From Actinoplanes teichomyceticus ATCC 31121 (GTDB taxonomy: Bacteria > Actinomycetota > Actinomycetes > Mycobacteriales > Micromonosporaceae), in assembly GCF_003711105.1 (NCBI RefSeq), contig NZ_CP023865.1, positions 470,001 through 534,000 on the forward strand: DNA of 64,000 bases, read 5' to 3'. How positions within the stretch are numbered: the stretch's first letter is position 1; each line of letters begins with the position of its first letter. Position numbers and translations under genes: made by a program. This document shows, in pieces, positions 23,841 to 32,434 of the stretch. The notes below the pieces were generated by a model, which had not been told where the DNA came from, ran no database searches, and saw nothing but the letters and a program-made list of their open reading frames with translations.

Positions 23841-23927
23841 GCGAGGAGGTGGCCGTCCGGGCCGGAAAGGTTGCCCGGCGGCCGGGGATTTTTCCCGTCG
23901 GCGCGGCGCGGCGGGCAGACTCGGCTG

Positions 23928-24572
23928 ATGCAGATCGACGAGTGGGTACGTCCGGAGTGGGACCGGTCCGCGCTGCTGCTGATCGACGTGCAGGTGGACT
24001 TCGTCGAGGGCGGGGCGAGCCCGATCCAGGGCACCGCCGCCGTGCTCCCGCGGCTCGGTGAGCTGCTGGCCGCCTACCGCGCCGCGCGCCGGCCGATCGT
24101 GCACGTGGTCCGGTTGTACGCCGGCGACGACGTGGACCTGGTGCGGCGCGCCATGCTCGCGGCCGGGGCGCCGATGGTCCGGCCGGGGTCGCCGGGGTCC
24201 CAGCTCGCCCCCGGGCTGGCGCCGGCGCTCGCGCCACCGCTGGCGTCGCGGATGCTGCTGGCCGGCGGGTTCCAGGAGCTCGGGCCGGACGAGTGGGCGA
24301 TGTGGAAGCCGCGCTGGAGCGCCTTCCACCGCACCGGGCTGGCGGGCTTCCTGCGGGCGGCCGGGGTGTCCACGGTGGTGGTGGCGGGCTGCAACTACCC
24401 CAACTGCCCGCGAGCGACGATCACCGCGGCGAGCGAGCACGACCTGCGCGTCGTCGTGGCCGAGGACGCGATCTCCGGCGTACGCGAATGGCACCTCGCC
24501 GAGGCGCGCGGCATCGGCGCCGTCCCGGTCCCGGCCGCTGACATCGTCGCCGCCGTCTCAGGCGCCTCCTAG
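23928..24572 (+). CDS. Isochorismatase-family cysteine hydrolase
   Basis: 214 aa. The catalytic triad is visible: Asp in LLLIDVQVDF (~22), Lys in WKPRWSAF (~126) and Cys in VVAGCNYPNCPRAT (~151), with the preceding cis-peptide region. This is the fold of isochorismatases, nicotinamidases and N-carbamoyl hydrolases. An extra Pro/Ala-rich loop sits at about residues 85-105. The ATG start lies just after the divergent lyase promoter region. The substrate is unknown, and no siderophore genes are nearby to suggest isochorismate. Confidence 0.88.
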   Translation: MQIDEWVRPEWDRSALLLIDVQVDFVEGGASPIQGTAAVLPRLGELLAAYRAARRPIVHVVRLYAGDDVDLVRRAMLAAGAPMVRPGSPGSQLAPGLAPALAPPLASRMLLAGGFQELGPDEWAMWKPRWSAFHRTGLAGFLRAAGVSTVVVAGCNYPNCPRATITAASEHDLRVVVAEDAISGVREWHLAEARGIGAVPVPAADIVAAVSGAS

Positions 24573-24661
24573 CGGCCGCACCTGCGAGCCCATCGGCATC
24601 ACCGGACCGGAATTCCGGAGTGGTCAACGCCATTTCGGCTCGCACGTGCCGAGAGGCTAGG

Positions 24662-25078
24662 GTGAGCGGTGTGACGGTGTTCCCGATCGGTGAGGCGGCC
24701 GAGCTGCTCGGGGTCAGCCCGGACACGGTGCGCCGCTGGGTCGACGCCGGGCGGCTCGCCGCGTCCCGTGACGAGCACGGCCACCGGGTGATCGACGGGG
24801 TGGACCTGGCCGGCTTCGTCCGCGCCCAGGCCGCCGAGCCGGACGGGCGCTCGGACTCCTCGTCGGCCCGCAACCGGCTGCGCGGCATCGTCACCGCCGT
24901 CGTCAAGGACACCGTGATGGCCCAGGTGGACATCCAGGCCGGGCCGTTCCGGCTGGTGTCGCTGATGAGCCGGGAGGCCGTCGACGAGCTGGACCTGCGG
25001 GTCGGCTCGGTCGCGGTGGCGGTCATCAAGTCGACCACGGTCGTGGTGGAACGCGCCACCCTCGGGAGGACCGGGTGA
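24662..25078 (+). CDS. MerR-type HTH plus TOBE (Mop) domain protein, molybdate-linked
   Basis: 138 aa from GTG 24662 (GTG 24671 also possible). Residues ~5-50 form an excisionase/MerR-like winged HTH (IGEAAELLGVSPDTVRRWVDAGRLAA). Residues ~70-136 form a single TOBE/Mop domain (ARNRLRGIVTAVVKDTVMAQVDIQAG..., SVAVAVIKSTTVVVE) that binds molybdate or tungstate. Its stop overlaps modA by 4 bp, so it is the first gene of the mod operon. It is probably a molybdate-responsive regulator or storage protein. This HTH-Mop architecture is common in actinomycetes. Confidence 0.9.
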   Translation: MSGVTVFPIGEAAELLGVSPDTVRRWVDAGRLAASRDEHGHRVIDGVDLAGFVRAQAAEPDGRSDSSSARNRLRGIVTAVVKDTVMAQVDIQAGPFRLVSLMSREAVDELDLRVGSVAVAVIKSTTVVVERATLGRTG

Positions 25079-25827
25079 AACTCAGGATCGCCACGCTCGT
25101 GCTGACCGTGGCGCTGGCCGGTTGCGGCGGCGACGCCGCCCCGGCGGCCGGCCCGGGAGCGGTGACCGTGTTCGCGGCCGCGTCGCTGACCGAGTCGTTC
25201 ACCACGCTCGGCCGCCAGTTCGAGGCGGCCCACCGCGGCGCCACGGTGCGGTTCAACTTCGCCGGCAGCGCCGCGCTGGCCACCCAGATCAACCAGGGCG
25301 CGCCGGCCGACGTGTTCGCCTCGGCCGCGCCGAAGAACATGGCCGCCGTCACCGAGGCCGGCAACGCGGCCGGGGCACCCACCACGTTCGTCCGCAACCA
25401 GCTGGTGATCGCGGTGGCCGAGGGCAACCCGGAACGGATCACCGGGCTGAGCGGGCTGACCGGGCCCGGCCGCAAGGTCGCGCTCTGCGCCGAGCAGGTG
25501 CCCTGCGGCGCGGCCGCCCGGACCGCGCTGAACGCCGCCGGGCTCCGGCTCACCCCGGTCACCCTGGAACAGGATGTGAAGGCGGCCCTCGCCAAGGTCA
25601 AACTGGGCGAGGTCGACGCGGCCCTGGTCTACCGCACCGACGCGGCCGCGGCCGCCGCCGATGTGGACGCGGTGGAATTCCCCGAGTCGGCGCGGGCGAC
25701 CAACGACTACCCGATCGTCGTGCTCCGGCACGCCGCGAACCCGGCCGGGGCGCAGGCGTTCGTCGACTACGTGCGCTCCGCCGGCGGCATGCGGGTGCTG
25801 ACCGGGGCGGGGTTCCAGCGGCCATGA
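25075..25827 (+). CDS. modA: Molybdate ABC transporter substrate-binding lipoprotein
   Basis: 250 aa, GTG start. The lipobox LTVALAGC places the lipid-anchored Cys at about residue 18. The periplasmic-binding fold motifs of ModA follow: VTVFAAASLTESF, FNFAGSAALATQINQGAPADVFASA and ALVYRTDA. It captures molybdate (or tungstate) outside the membrane and delivers it to ModB. It overlaps the regulator before it and modB after it by 4 bp each. Confidence 0.95.
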   Translation: MKLRIATLVLTVALAGCGGDAAPAAGPGAVTVFAAASLTESFTTLGRQFEAAHRGATVRFNFAGSAALATQINQGAPADVFASAAPKNMAAVTEAGNAAGAPTTFVRNQLVIAVAEGNPERITGLSGLTGPGRKVALCAEQVPCGAAARTALNAAGLRLTPVTLEQDVKAALAKVKLGEVDAALVYRTDAAAAAADVDAVEFPESARATNDYPIVVLRHAANPAGAQAFVDYVRSAGGMRVLTGAGFQRP

Positions 25828-26627
25828 CGACGGCGCCGCGGCGCACCGGCCGGGTGCCGATCGCCCTGCTGCTACCCGCGCTCGGCGGGCTGGTCTTCCT
25901 CGTCCTGCCGCTGGCCGGGCTGCTCTGGCGTACCCCGTGGGCCACCCTGCCGCAGCGGCTCACCGCGCCGGACGTGGTCGCCGCGCTGAAGCTCTCGCTG
26001 CTCACCGCGAGCCTGGCCACCCTGCTCTGCCTGATCCTCGGTGTCCCGCTCGCCTGGCTGCTGGCCCGCGTCGACTTCCCCGGCCGGCGGCTGGCCCGGG
26101 CGCTGATCACGGTGCCGCTGGTGCTGCCCCCGGTGGTCGGCGGCATCGCCCTGCTGCTCGCGCTCGGCCGGCGTGGCCTGCTCGGCGGGTGGCTGGACTC
26201 GACGTTCGGGGTCAGCCTGCCGTTCACCACCGCCGGCGTGGTGGTCGCCGAGGCGTTCGTGGCTCTGCCCTTCCTGGTCATCTCGGTGGAGGGGGCGCTG
26301 CGCGGCGCCGACACCCGGTACGAGGAGGCCGCCGCCACCCTCGGCGCGTCCCGCTGGACCACCTTCACCCACGTGACGTTGCCGCTGGTCGCGCCCGGGA
26401 TCGCGGCGGGCGGGGTGCTGTGCTGGGCGCGCGCGCTCGGCGAGTTCGGCGCGACGATCACCTTCGCCGGCAACTATCCGGGGATCACCCAGACCATGCC
26501 GCTCGCGGTCTACCAGACCATGGAGAGCGGCGACCTGGACGGCGCGGTCGTGCTCAGCCTGATCCTGCTGGCCGTGTCGGTCACCATCCTCGCCGCCCTG
26601 CGCGACCGCTGGCTGGCCGGCCCGTGA
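25824..26627 (+). CDS. modB: Molybdate ABC transporter permease
   Basis: 267 aa. An inner-membrane permease with about 6 TM helices and the EAA loop (EEAAATLGASRWTTFTHVTLP ... WARALGEFGATITFAGN) that docks to ModC. The GEFGATI-type motif is characteristic of ModB. It forms the channel for molybdate. ATG start overlapping the modA stop. Confidence 0.95.
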   Translation: MTTAPRRTGRVPIALLLPALGGLVFLVLPLAGLLWRTPWATLPQRLTAPDVVAALKLSLLTASLATLLCLILGVPLAWLLARVDFPGRRLARALITVPLVLPPVVGGIALLLALGRRGLLGGWLDSTFGVSLPFTTAGVVVAEAFVALPFLVISVEGALRGADTRYEEAAATLGASRWTTFTHVTLPLVAPGIAAGGVLCWARALGEFGATITFAGNYPGITQTMPLAVYQTMESGDLDGAVVLSLILLAVSVTILAALRDRWLAGP

Positions 26628-27667
26628 CGGCGCTGCTGGCGGCCCGCCTGGTGGTGCAGCGGGACGGGTTCCGCCTGGACGTCGAGCTGACCGTCGGCGC
26701 GGGCGAGACGGTCGCCCTGCTCGGGCCGAACGGCGCGGGCAAGACCACCGCGCTGCGCGCCCTGGCCGGGCTCACCCCGCTCTCCGGCGGCTTCGTCACC
26801 CTGGACGGCCGGGACCTGACGAGCACCCCGCCGGAACGCCGCCGGGTCGGCGTGGTGTTCCAGGACTACCTGCTCTTCCCGCACCTCAACGCCCGGGACA
26901 ACGTGGCGTTCGGGCCACGCCGGCAGGGCGTCGACCGGCGCGGGGCGCACGCGGTCGCCGACCGCTGGCTGGAGCGGGTCGGGCTGGCCGGATACGAGCG
27001 GCGCAAACCACGCGACCTCTCCGGCGGGCAGGCGCAGCGGGTCGCGCTGGCCCGGGCGCTCGCCGTCGACCCGCGGCTGCTGCTGCTCGACGAGCCGCTG
27101 GCGGCGCTGGACGCGCGCACCCGGCTGGAGACGCGGGCCGAGCTGCGCCGGCACCTGTCCGCGCACCCCGGCGCGACCCTGCTGGTCACCCACGATCCGC
27201 TGGACGCGCTGGTGCTGGCCGACCGGCTGGTCGTGATCGAGGACGGGCGGGTGGTCCAGGAGGGCGACGCGGCCACGATCATGGCGCGCCCGCGTACCGA
27301 CTACGTCGCCCAGCTCGTCGGCCTCAACCTGTTCCGCGGGCGGGGGGACGGCCACGTCGTACACCTGCCCGGGGGGTTCGCCCTGACCGCGACCGACGTC
27401 GTGGACGGCGACGCGTTCGTGGCGTTCGCGCCGGCCGCCGTCGCGCTGCACCCGCGGCGACCGGACGGCAGCCCGCGCAACACCTGGCCGGCCGTGCTCA
27501 CCGACATCCAGCGGCACGGCGACAACCTGCGGGTCCGCCTCGACGGTCCGATCGTGGTGGCGGCCGACATCACGCCGGCCGCGGCGACGTACCTGGACCT
27601 GCAGCCCGGCCGGGAGCTGTGGGCGGCGGTCAAGGCCGGCGAGACCCGCGCCTATCCGGCGTCGTGA
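26624..27667 (+). CDS. modC: Molybdate ABC transporter ATP-binding protein
   Basis: 347 aa, GTG start overlapping modB. Walker [14 protein letters not shown] (~36), Q-loop VVFQDYLLFPH, signature LSGGQAQRVALARAL (~130), Walker B LLLLDEPLAALD, switch His in LVTHDP. The C-terminal ~110 residues include a TOBE-like domain (WPAVLTDIQRHGDNLRVRLDG), as in ModC/CysA-type ATPases. It energises ModB. It completes the operon; no molybdenum-cofactor riboswitch is visible upstream. Confidence 0.94.
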   Translation: MTALLAARLVVQRDGFRLDVELTVGAGETVALLGPNGAGKTTALRALAGLTPLSGGFVTLDGRDLTSTPPERRRVGVVFQDYLLFPHLNARDNVAFGPRRQGVDRRGAHAVADRWLERVGLAGYERRKPRDLSGGQAQRVALARALAVDPRLLLLDEPLAALDARTRLETRAELRRHLSAHPGATLLVTHDPLDALVLADRLVVIEDGRVVQEGDAATIMARPRTDYVAQLVGLNLFRGRGDGHVVHLPGGFALTATDVVDGDAFVAFAPAAVALHPRRPDGSPRNTWPAVLTDIQRHGDNLRVRLDGPIVVAADITPAAATYLDLQPGRELWAAVKAGETRAYPAS

Positions 27668-27692
27668 CCGGCGGCGGTGCGGCCCGCTCCGG

Positions 27693-28340
27693 TCAGGCGG
27701 CGGCCAGGTCCTCCGGGTACGCGCGACCCAGCTCCTGGAAGATCGCCGTGTTCAGCGCGAACGCCAGCCGGGCCTCGTCGATCACGGTGTCCAGCTCGCC
27801 GTCCGGCAGGTCCAGGGCGTCGAGCCGGGCGCGGTAGGCCGTCCTGTACGCCCGCGGGTCGTCGATCCCGTCGAAGCGGTAGAACGCCGTGCCCGCCTCG
27901 CCCAGCCCGTACGTGGCCGCGACGCGGCGGCCGACCACCTGCCCGCCGGACAGGTCGCCCAGATAGCGCACATAGTGATGGGCCACGAAGCGCGCCGGTG
28001 AGGTGTGCGCGTGCTCGCGCAGCCGGTCCGCGTAACGGCGGGTCGCGCCGAGCGGCTCGGGGGTCGCCCGGGCCGGGCCGTACAGGTGGGCCAGATCGGA
28101 CTCCAGGGCGGCGACCCGGGACAGGGCGGGGTCGGCGAAGGCGGCCGCCACCGGGTCGTGCCGCATCGCGCCGGCGGCGGCTTCCAGCTCGCCGTAGATC
28201 ACCCGGTACTGCGCGGTCAGCGCGGCGAAACCGGCGAGCGGAACGGTGCCGGCCAGCAGGCGGGTGATGAAGCCGCGGGTCTCGGCGTCGCGGTGCTCGG
28301 ACATGGTGGCCCTGCGCAGGCGGGCGGCGAATCCGGTCAT
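27693..28340 (-). CDS. Biliverdin-producing heme oxygenase
   Basis: 215 aa, all-helical. The proximal heme ligand is the His of ATMSEHRDAE (~residue 16). The distal helix signature YLGDLSGGQVVGRRV lies near residue 130. Length is typical of bacterial HmuO/HO-1-like enzymes. It oxidises heme to biliverdin, CO and ferrous iron for iron acquisition or bilin supply. Start ATG at 28340 with the alternative internal Met (MSEHRD) excluded, because it would remove the N-terminal helix. It is convergent with the mod operon; no heme transporter is adjacent. Confidence 0.93.
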   Translation of the reverse strand: MTGFAARLRRATMSEHRDAETRGFITRLLAGTVPLAGFAALTAQYRVIYGELEAAAGAMRHDPVAAAFADPALSRVAALESDLAHLYGPARATPEPLGATRRYADRLREHAHTSPARFVAHHYVRYLGDLSGGQVVGRRVAATYGLGEAGTAFYRFDGIDDPRAYRTAYRARLDALDLPDGELDTVIDEARLAFALNTAIFQELGRAYPEDLAAA

Positions 28341-28836
28341 CGGTCGGGCGTCCTTGCGATTGCGGTGCTCGGCGGGAGGCACGACGTCGGTGTCTCATTC
28401 GATCATGCGGCGCGACCGGGACGGTGTCCAGCGCCGCGGCGCGGCGACCACCCGGGCGCCGGGCGCGTCCGGCGGGGCGGCGCCGGTGGGAGACGGCGGG
28501 TACGGCGGCCGTGCGCGGCGTGCGGGCGCGGCGGTCCCTACGATGGATGCGGGCCGGCCGGGAGTCGTTGCGGAATTCCCGGCCGGTTCTCGATCGATGC
28601 GACCGATCCGGGCCGCGCCCCGGGCCACCGCCGGGTTCCGCGTCGTGTGGTGGATGTGACGGATCCGGGCCGGGTGGCGCCGGATCCGCCGCGTTTCCGC
28701 GTGGCGGTGGATGCGGCGGTCCGGGCCGGGCCCCGGACCGCCGCCGGGTTCCGCGTCGTGTGGTGGGCGTGACGGATCCGGGCCGGGCGCCCGTGCGGCG
28801 CCCGGCCCGGATCGGCAGTTCACGCGGCGCCGGCGG
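28341..28836. repeat. Non-coding gap with GC-rich degenerate repeats
   Basis: 496 bases without a supported gene. The part near 28341 holds the heme oxygenase promoter. From about 28590 to 28795 a unit of the type GATCCGGGCCG...ACCGCCGGGTTCCGCGTCGTGTGGTGG recurs: the segment CCGCCGGGTTCCGCGTCG appears twice (about 28629 and 28741), GACGGATCCGGGCCGGG appears twice (about 28658 and 28770), and a diverged copy lies between. It is palindrome-poor and not CRISPR-like; it looks like an intergenic minisatellite. Confidence 0.65.
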
Positions 28837-29715
<879 letters not shown>

Positions 29716-29743
29716 TCATACCGTCGGCACGGTCCGGCCGGGA

Positions 29744-30658
29744 TCACGGCGCCGGCCGGGATCGGCGCGCCGGGCCGAGCAGCGTCGCGTAGCGGGTGCG
29801 GGTGGGCGCGGCCAGCCAGGCCGCGGCGGCGGCCGGGTCGCCCGCCGAGGTGACCGGTACGCCGCGCGCCCGCAACCCGGCCAGCACCCCGTCCCGGACC
29901 GGGGTGTCCGAGGTCAGCAGGCTGCCGGCGAGCACCACCGGCCCCGGTGACCGGAGGCTGTCCAGGGTGCGGGTCAGGCGCCGGACGGCGTCGGCCACGA
30001 TGCGGCCGGCGTCGGGGTCGCCCGTCCGGGCGGCGTCGCACACCACCGGCGCCAGGGCGGCGATGGCGTCCAGTGGCAGGGCCTGTGCCCAGCGCACCAG
30101 CTCGTCGCGGGAGCCGATCGCGGCGTGCGCGGCGACCCGGGCGGCCAGCGCGGAGTCGAAGGCGCGGGCGGCGGCGCGCACCGCACGTAGCCCCAGCCAC
30201 CGCCCGGACCCCTCGTCGCCGAGCAGCCAGCCGAGGCCGTCGGCGGTCCTCGTGACGGTGTGGCCGTCGACCCGGGCGGCGATCGCGCCGGTGCCGGCGA
30301 TCAGCACCGCGCCGGACGGCTCCGGGGTGCCGGCCGCGAAGGCCGTGACCGCGTCGCCGAGCACGGTCATCGGGCAGGTCAGCCCGATCCCGGACCACAT
30401 GCGGCGGAACCGGTCGCGCACGGCGGGGTCGTCCAGGGCGCTGGCGCCGGCCAGGCCGAGGACGGCCGAGCGTACGCCGCCGGGCGGGCGGTGACCCAGC
30501 GCCTGCCGGATGGCCGCGCCGATCCGGCCGGTCGCGGCCGTCCCGGCCGAGAGGGGATTGCCCGGTCCGGCCCGCCCGCGGCCGACGACCGTCCCGTCCG
30601 CGGCGAGCACGGCGCGGGTCCGGGTCCCGCCGGCGTCGACGCCCAGCACCAGCTCCAT
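29744..30658 (-). CDS. BadF/BadG-type N-acetylglucosamine kinase
   Basis: 304 aa from ATG at 30658. ASKHA-fold sugar kinase: phosphate-1 motif LGVDAGGTRTRAVLAA at the N-terminus, AVLIAGTGAIAARVDG (phosphate-2) near 105, GWLLGDEGSGRWLG near 125, and PGPVVLAGSLLT (adenosine motif) near 250. These match the NAGK/BadF_BadG_BcrA_BcrD family that phosphorylates GlcNAc or related amino sugars. It is divergent from the RpiR/SIS/importer operon and shares its promoter region, so it most likely phosphorylates the sugar imported by that operon. Confidence 0.88.
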   Translation of the reverse strand: MELVLGVDAGGTRTRAVLAADGTVVGRGRAGPGNPLSAGTAATGRIGAAIRQALGHRPPGGVRSAVLGLAGASALDDPAVRDRFRRMWSGIGLTCPMTVLGDAVTAFAAGTPEPSGAVLIAGTGAIAARVDGHTVTRTADGLGWLLGDEGSGRWLGLRAVRAAARAFDSALAARVAAHAAIGSRDELVRWAQALPLDAIAALAPVVCDAARTGDPDAGRIVADAVRRLTRTLDSLRSPGPVVLAGSLLTSDTPVRDGVLAGLRARGVPVTSAGDPAAAAAWLAAPTRTRYATLLGPARRSRPAP

Positions 30659-30714
30659 GCCGATCAATCGAAGCATGGATATTGATTGTTGACTAGAGTT
30701 CACAGTGGTCGTAA

Positions 30715-30743
30715 TTTTCATCAGCAACAGACATCGATGAAAA
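30715..30743 (+). promoter_or_regulatory. Inverted repeat in the divergent kinase/rpiR promoter
   Basis: TTTTCATC (30715-30722) and GATGAAAA (30736-30743) form an 8-bp perfect inverted repeat with a 13-bp spacer, in the AT-rich region between the divergent kinase and rpiR genes. The right arm overlaps the first possible ATG of rpiR (30737), hinting that the true start is ATG 30746. It is a likely RpiR or amino-sugar regulator site. Confidence 0.45.
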
Positions 30744-31687
30744 GGATGACCGAAGTGACCGGAGCGAGCGGCGGACTGCTGGGACGGCTGCGGATGGAGG
30801 GACCGGGTATGCCCGAGGCCCTCGCCCGGATCGCCGAGACGATCCTGGCCGACCCGGAGACCTCGGCGCACGCCAGCATCGTCGACCTGGCCGAGCGGTC
30901 CGGCACCTCGACCGCGACGGTCACCCGGTTCAGCCGCACCCTCGGGTTCAAGGGCTACGCCAGCCTCCGGGTCGCGATCGCCACCGAGACCGGCCGCGCC
31001 GAGCAGGCCCGCTGGGAGACCGACATCAGCGGGGACATCGCCCCCGACGACCCGCTCACCGACGTGCTCGGCGTGGTCACCGCCGCCGACACCCGGGCCA
31101 TCCAGAGCACCGCCGCCGGTCTGGACGTGGCCGCCGTCGAACGGGTCGCCGCCGCGATCGCCGGCGCCGGCCGGGTGGAGATCTTCGGGCTGGGCAGCAG
31201 CGGCACCTCGGCCCGGGAGATGGCGTTCCGGCTGGAACGGATCCGGGTGCCGGTGTGGCACCGGGCCGACCCGCACACCGCGCTCACCAACGCGGCCCTG
31301 CTGCTGCCCGGTGACGTGGCGATCGGCCTGTCGCACTCCGGGCGTACCCGCGAGGTGATCGAGACCCTGGCCGAGGCGGCCGACCACGGCGCGCTCACCG
31401 TCGCGGTGACCAGTTTCAGCCGATCCCCGCTGGCCGAGGTGGCCGACGTCGTCTTCACCACCTCGGTGCAGGAGACCACGTTCCGGCTGGCCGCGCTCTC
31501 CGCGCTGCACTCCCAGCTGCTGGTGCTCGACCTGATCTACGTCGCGGTCGCCCAGCGCACCTACGAGCGGACCGCCGACGCGCTGGAGCTCACCGTGCGC
31601 GCGGTCGACGCCCACCGACTGCCCGAGAAGATCCCGACCCGCAGACGCGGCGCGCGAAAGGACAACCGTGAGCGTCACCAGCAGTGA
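30737..31687 (+). CDS. RpiR/MurR-family transcriptional regulator
   Basis: 316 aa from ATG 30737 (ATG 30746 equally good). N-terminal RpiR HTH at residues ~15-90 (TSAHASIVDLAERSGTSTATVTRFSRTLGFKGYASL-type). C-terminal SIS sugar-phosphate-binding domain at ~130-260 (VEIFGLGSSGTSAREMAFRLER, AIGLSHSGRTREVIETLAEA). Such proteins sense amino-sugar phosphates (MurNAc-6-P, GlcNAc-6-P). It heads the operon with the SIS protein and importer and likely controls both divergent transcripts. Confidence 0.93.
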   Translation: MKRMTEVTGASGGLLGRLRMEGPGMPEALARIAETILADPETSAHASIVDLAERSGTSTATVTRFSRTLGFKGYASLRVAIATETGRAEQARWETDISGDIAPDDPLTDVLGVVTAADTRAIQSTAAGLDVAAVERVAAAIAGAGRVEIFGLGSSGTSAREMAFRLERIRVPVWHRADPHTALTNAALLLPGDVAIGLSHSGRTREVIETLAEAADHGALTVAVTSFSRSPLAEVADVVFTTSVQETTFRLAALSALHSQLLVLDLIYVAVAQRTYERTADALELTVRAVDAHRLPEKIPTRRRGARKDNRERHQQ

Positions 31688-32420
31688 CTACCTGCGACAC
31701 ATCCGGGCCGCCGTCGACCGGGTCGGCGCCGGTCAGACCGCCGAGAAGCACCACGCCGCCGCACTGCTGACCACCGCCGTCCGCAGCGGCGGCGTGATCC
31801 AGGCGTTCGGCTGCGGCCACTCCGAGGCGCTGGCCATGGAGATCGCCGGCCGGGCCGGGGGCCTGGTCCCGACCAACCGGATCGCGCTGCGCGACATCGT
31901 CCTCTACGGCGGCGACCCGATCGAGACGCTGGCCGACCCGGCCGTGGAGCGCGACCCGGCGGTCGCCCACCGGCTCTACCAGCTCGCCCCGGTGAAACCG
32001 GACGACGCGTTCGTGATCGCCTCGAACTCCGGGATCAACGGCGCGGTCGTCGAGATGGCGCTGCTGGTCAAGGAGCGCGGGCACCCGCTGATCGCGATCA
32101 CCTCGGCGCAGCACTCGGCCGGGGTCGCCGCCCGCCACCCGAGCGGGCGCAAGCTCGGCGAGATCGCCGACGTGGTGCTGGACAACGGCGCGCCGTACGG
32201 CGACGCCACCCTCGCCCTGCCCGGCGGCGGCGCGGTCGGCGCGGTCTCCTCGATCACCGGGGCGCTGCTGGCCCAGCAGATCGTCACCGAGGTGGTCGCC
32301 AACCTGCTCGCGGCGGGCGTCACCCCGCCCGTCTACCTGTCGGACAACGTGCCCGGCGGCAAGGCGCACAACGCGGAACTAGAAGCGCGGTACGCCGGGC
32401 GCATCCGGCGTACCGCATAG
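31668..32420 (+). CDS. SIS-domain sugar-phosphate-binding protein (UPF0309-like)
   Basis: 250 aa, GTG start inside the end of the rpiR gene (20-bp overlap). A single SIS domain: VIQAFGCGHSEALAMEIAGRAGG, then FVIASNSGINGAVVEMALLVKERGHPLIAITS. The tail (NVPGGKAHNAELEARYAGRIR) is typical of UPF0309 members, which are related to but shorter than MurQ etherases. It probably isomerises or hydrolyses a phosphorylated amino sugar from the transporter/kinase pathway. The exact reaction is unknown. Confidence 0.88.
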   Translation: MSVTSSDYLRHIRAAVDRVGAGQTAEKHHAAALLTTAVRSGGVIQAFGCGHSEALAMEIAGRAGGLVPTNRIALRDIVLYGGDPIETLADPAVERDPAVAHRLYQLAPVKPDDAFVIASNSGINGAVVEMALLVKERGHPLIAITSAQHSAGVAARHPSGRKLGEIADVVLDNGAPYGDATLALPGGGAVGAVSSITGALLAQQIVTEVVANLLAAGVTPPVYLSDNVPGGKAHNAELEARYAGRIRRTA

Positions 32421-32434
32421 GAAGGGAGCCCGCT

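Noticed and set aside
24573..24661. Molybdenum-cofactor riboswitch before the mod operon
   Set aside because: The 89-bp gap is too short and lacks the aptamer's conserved stems.
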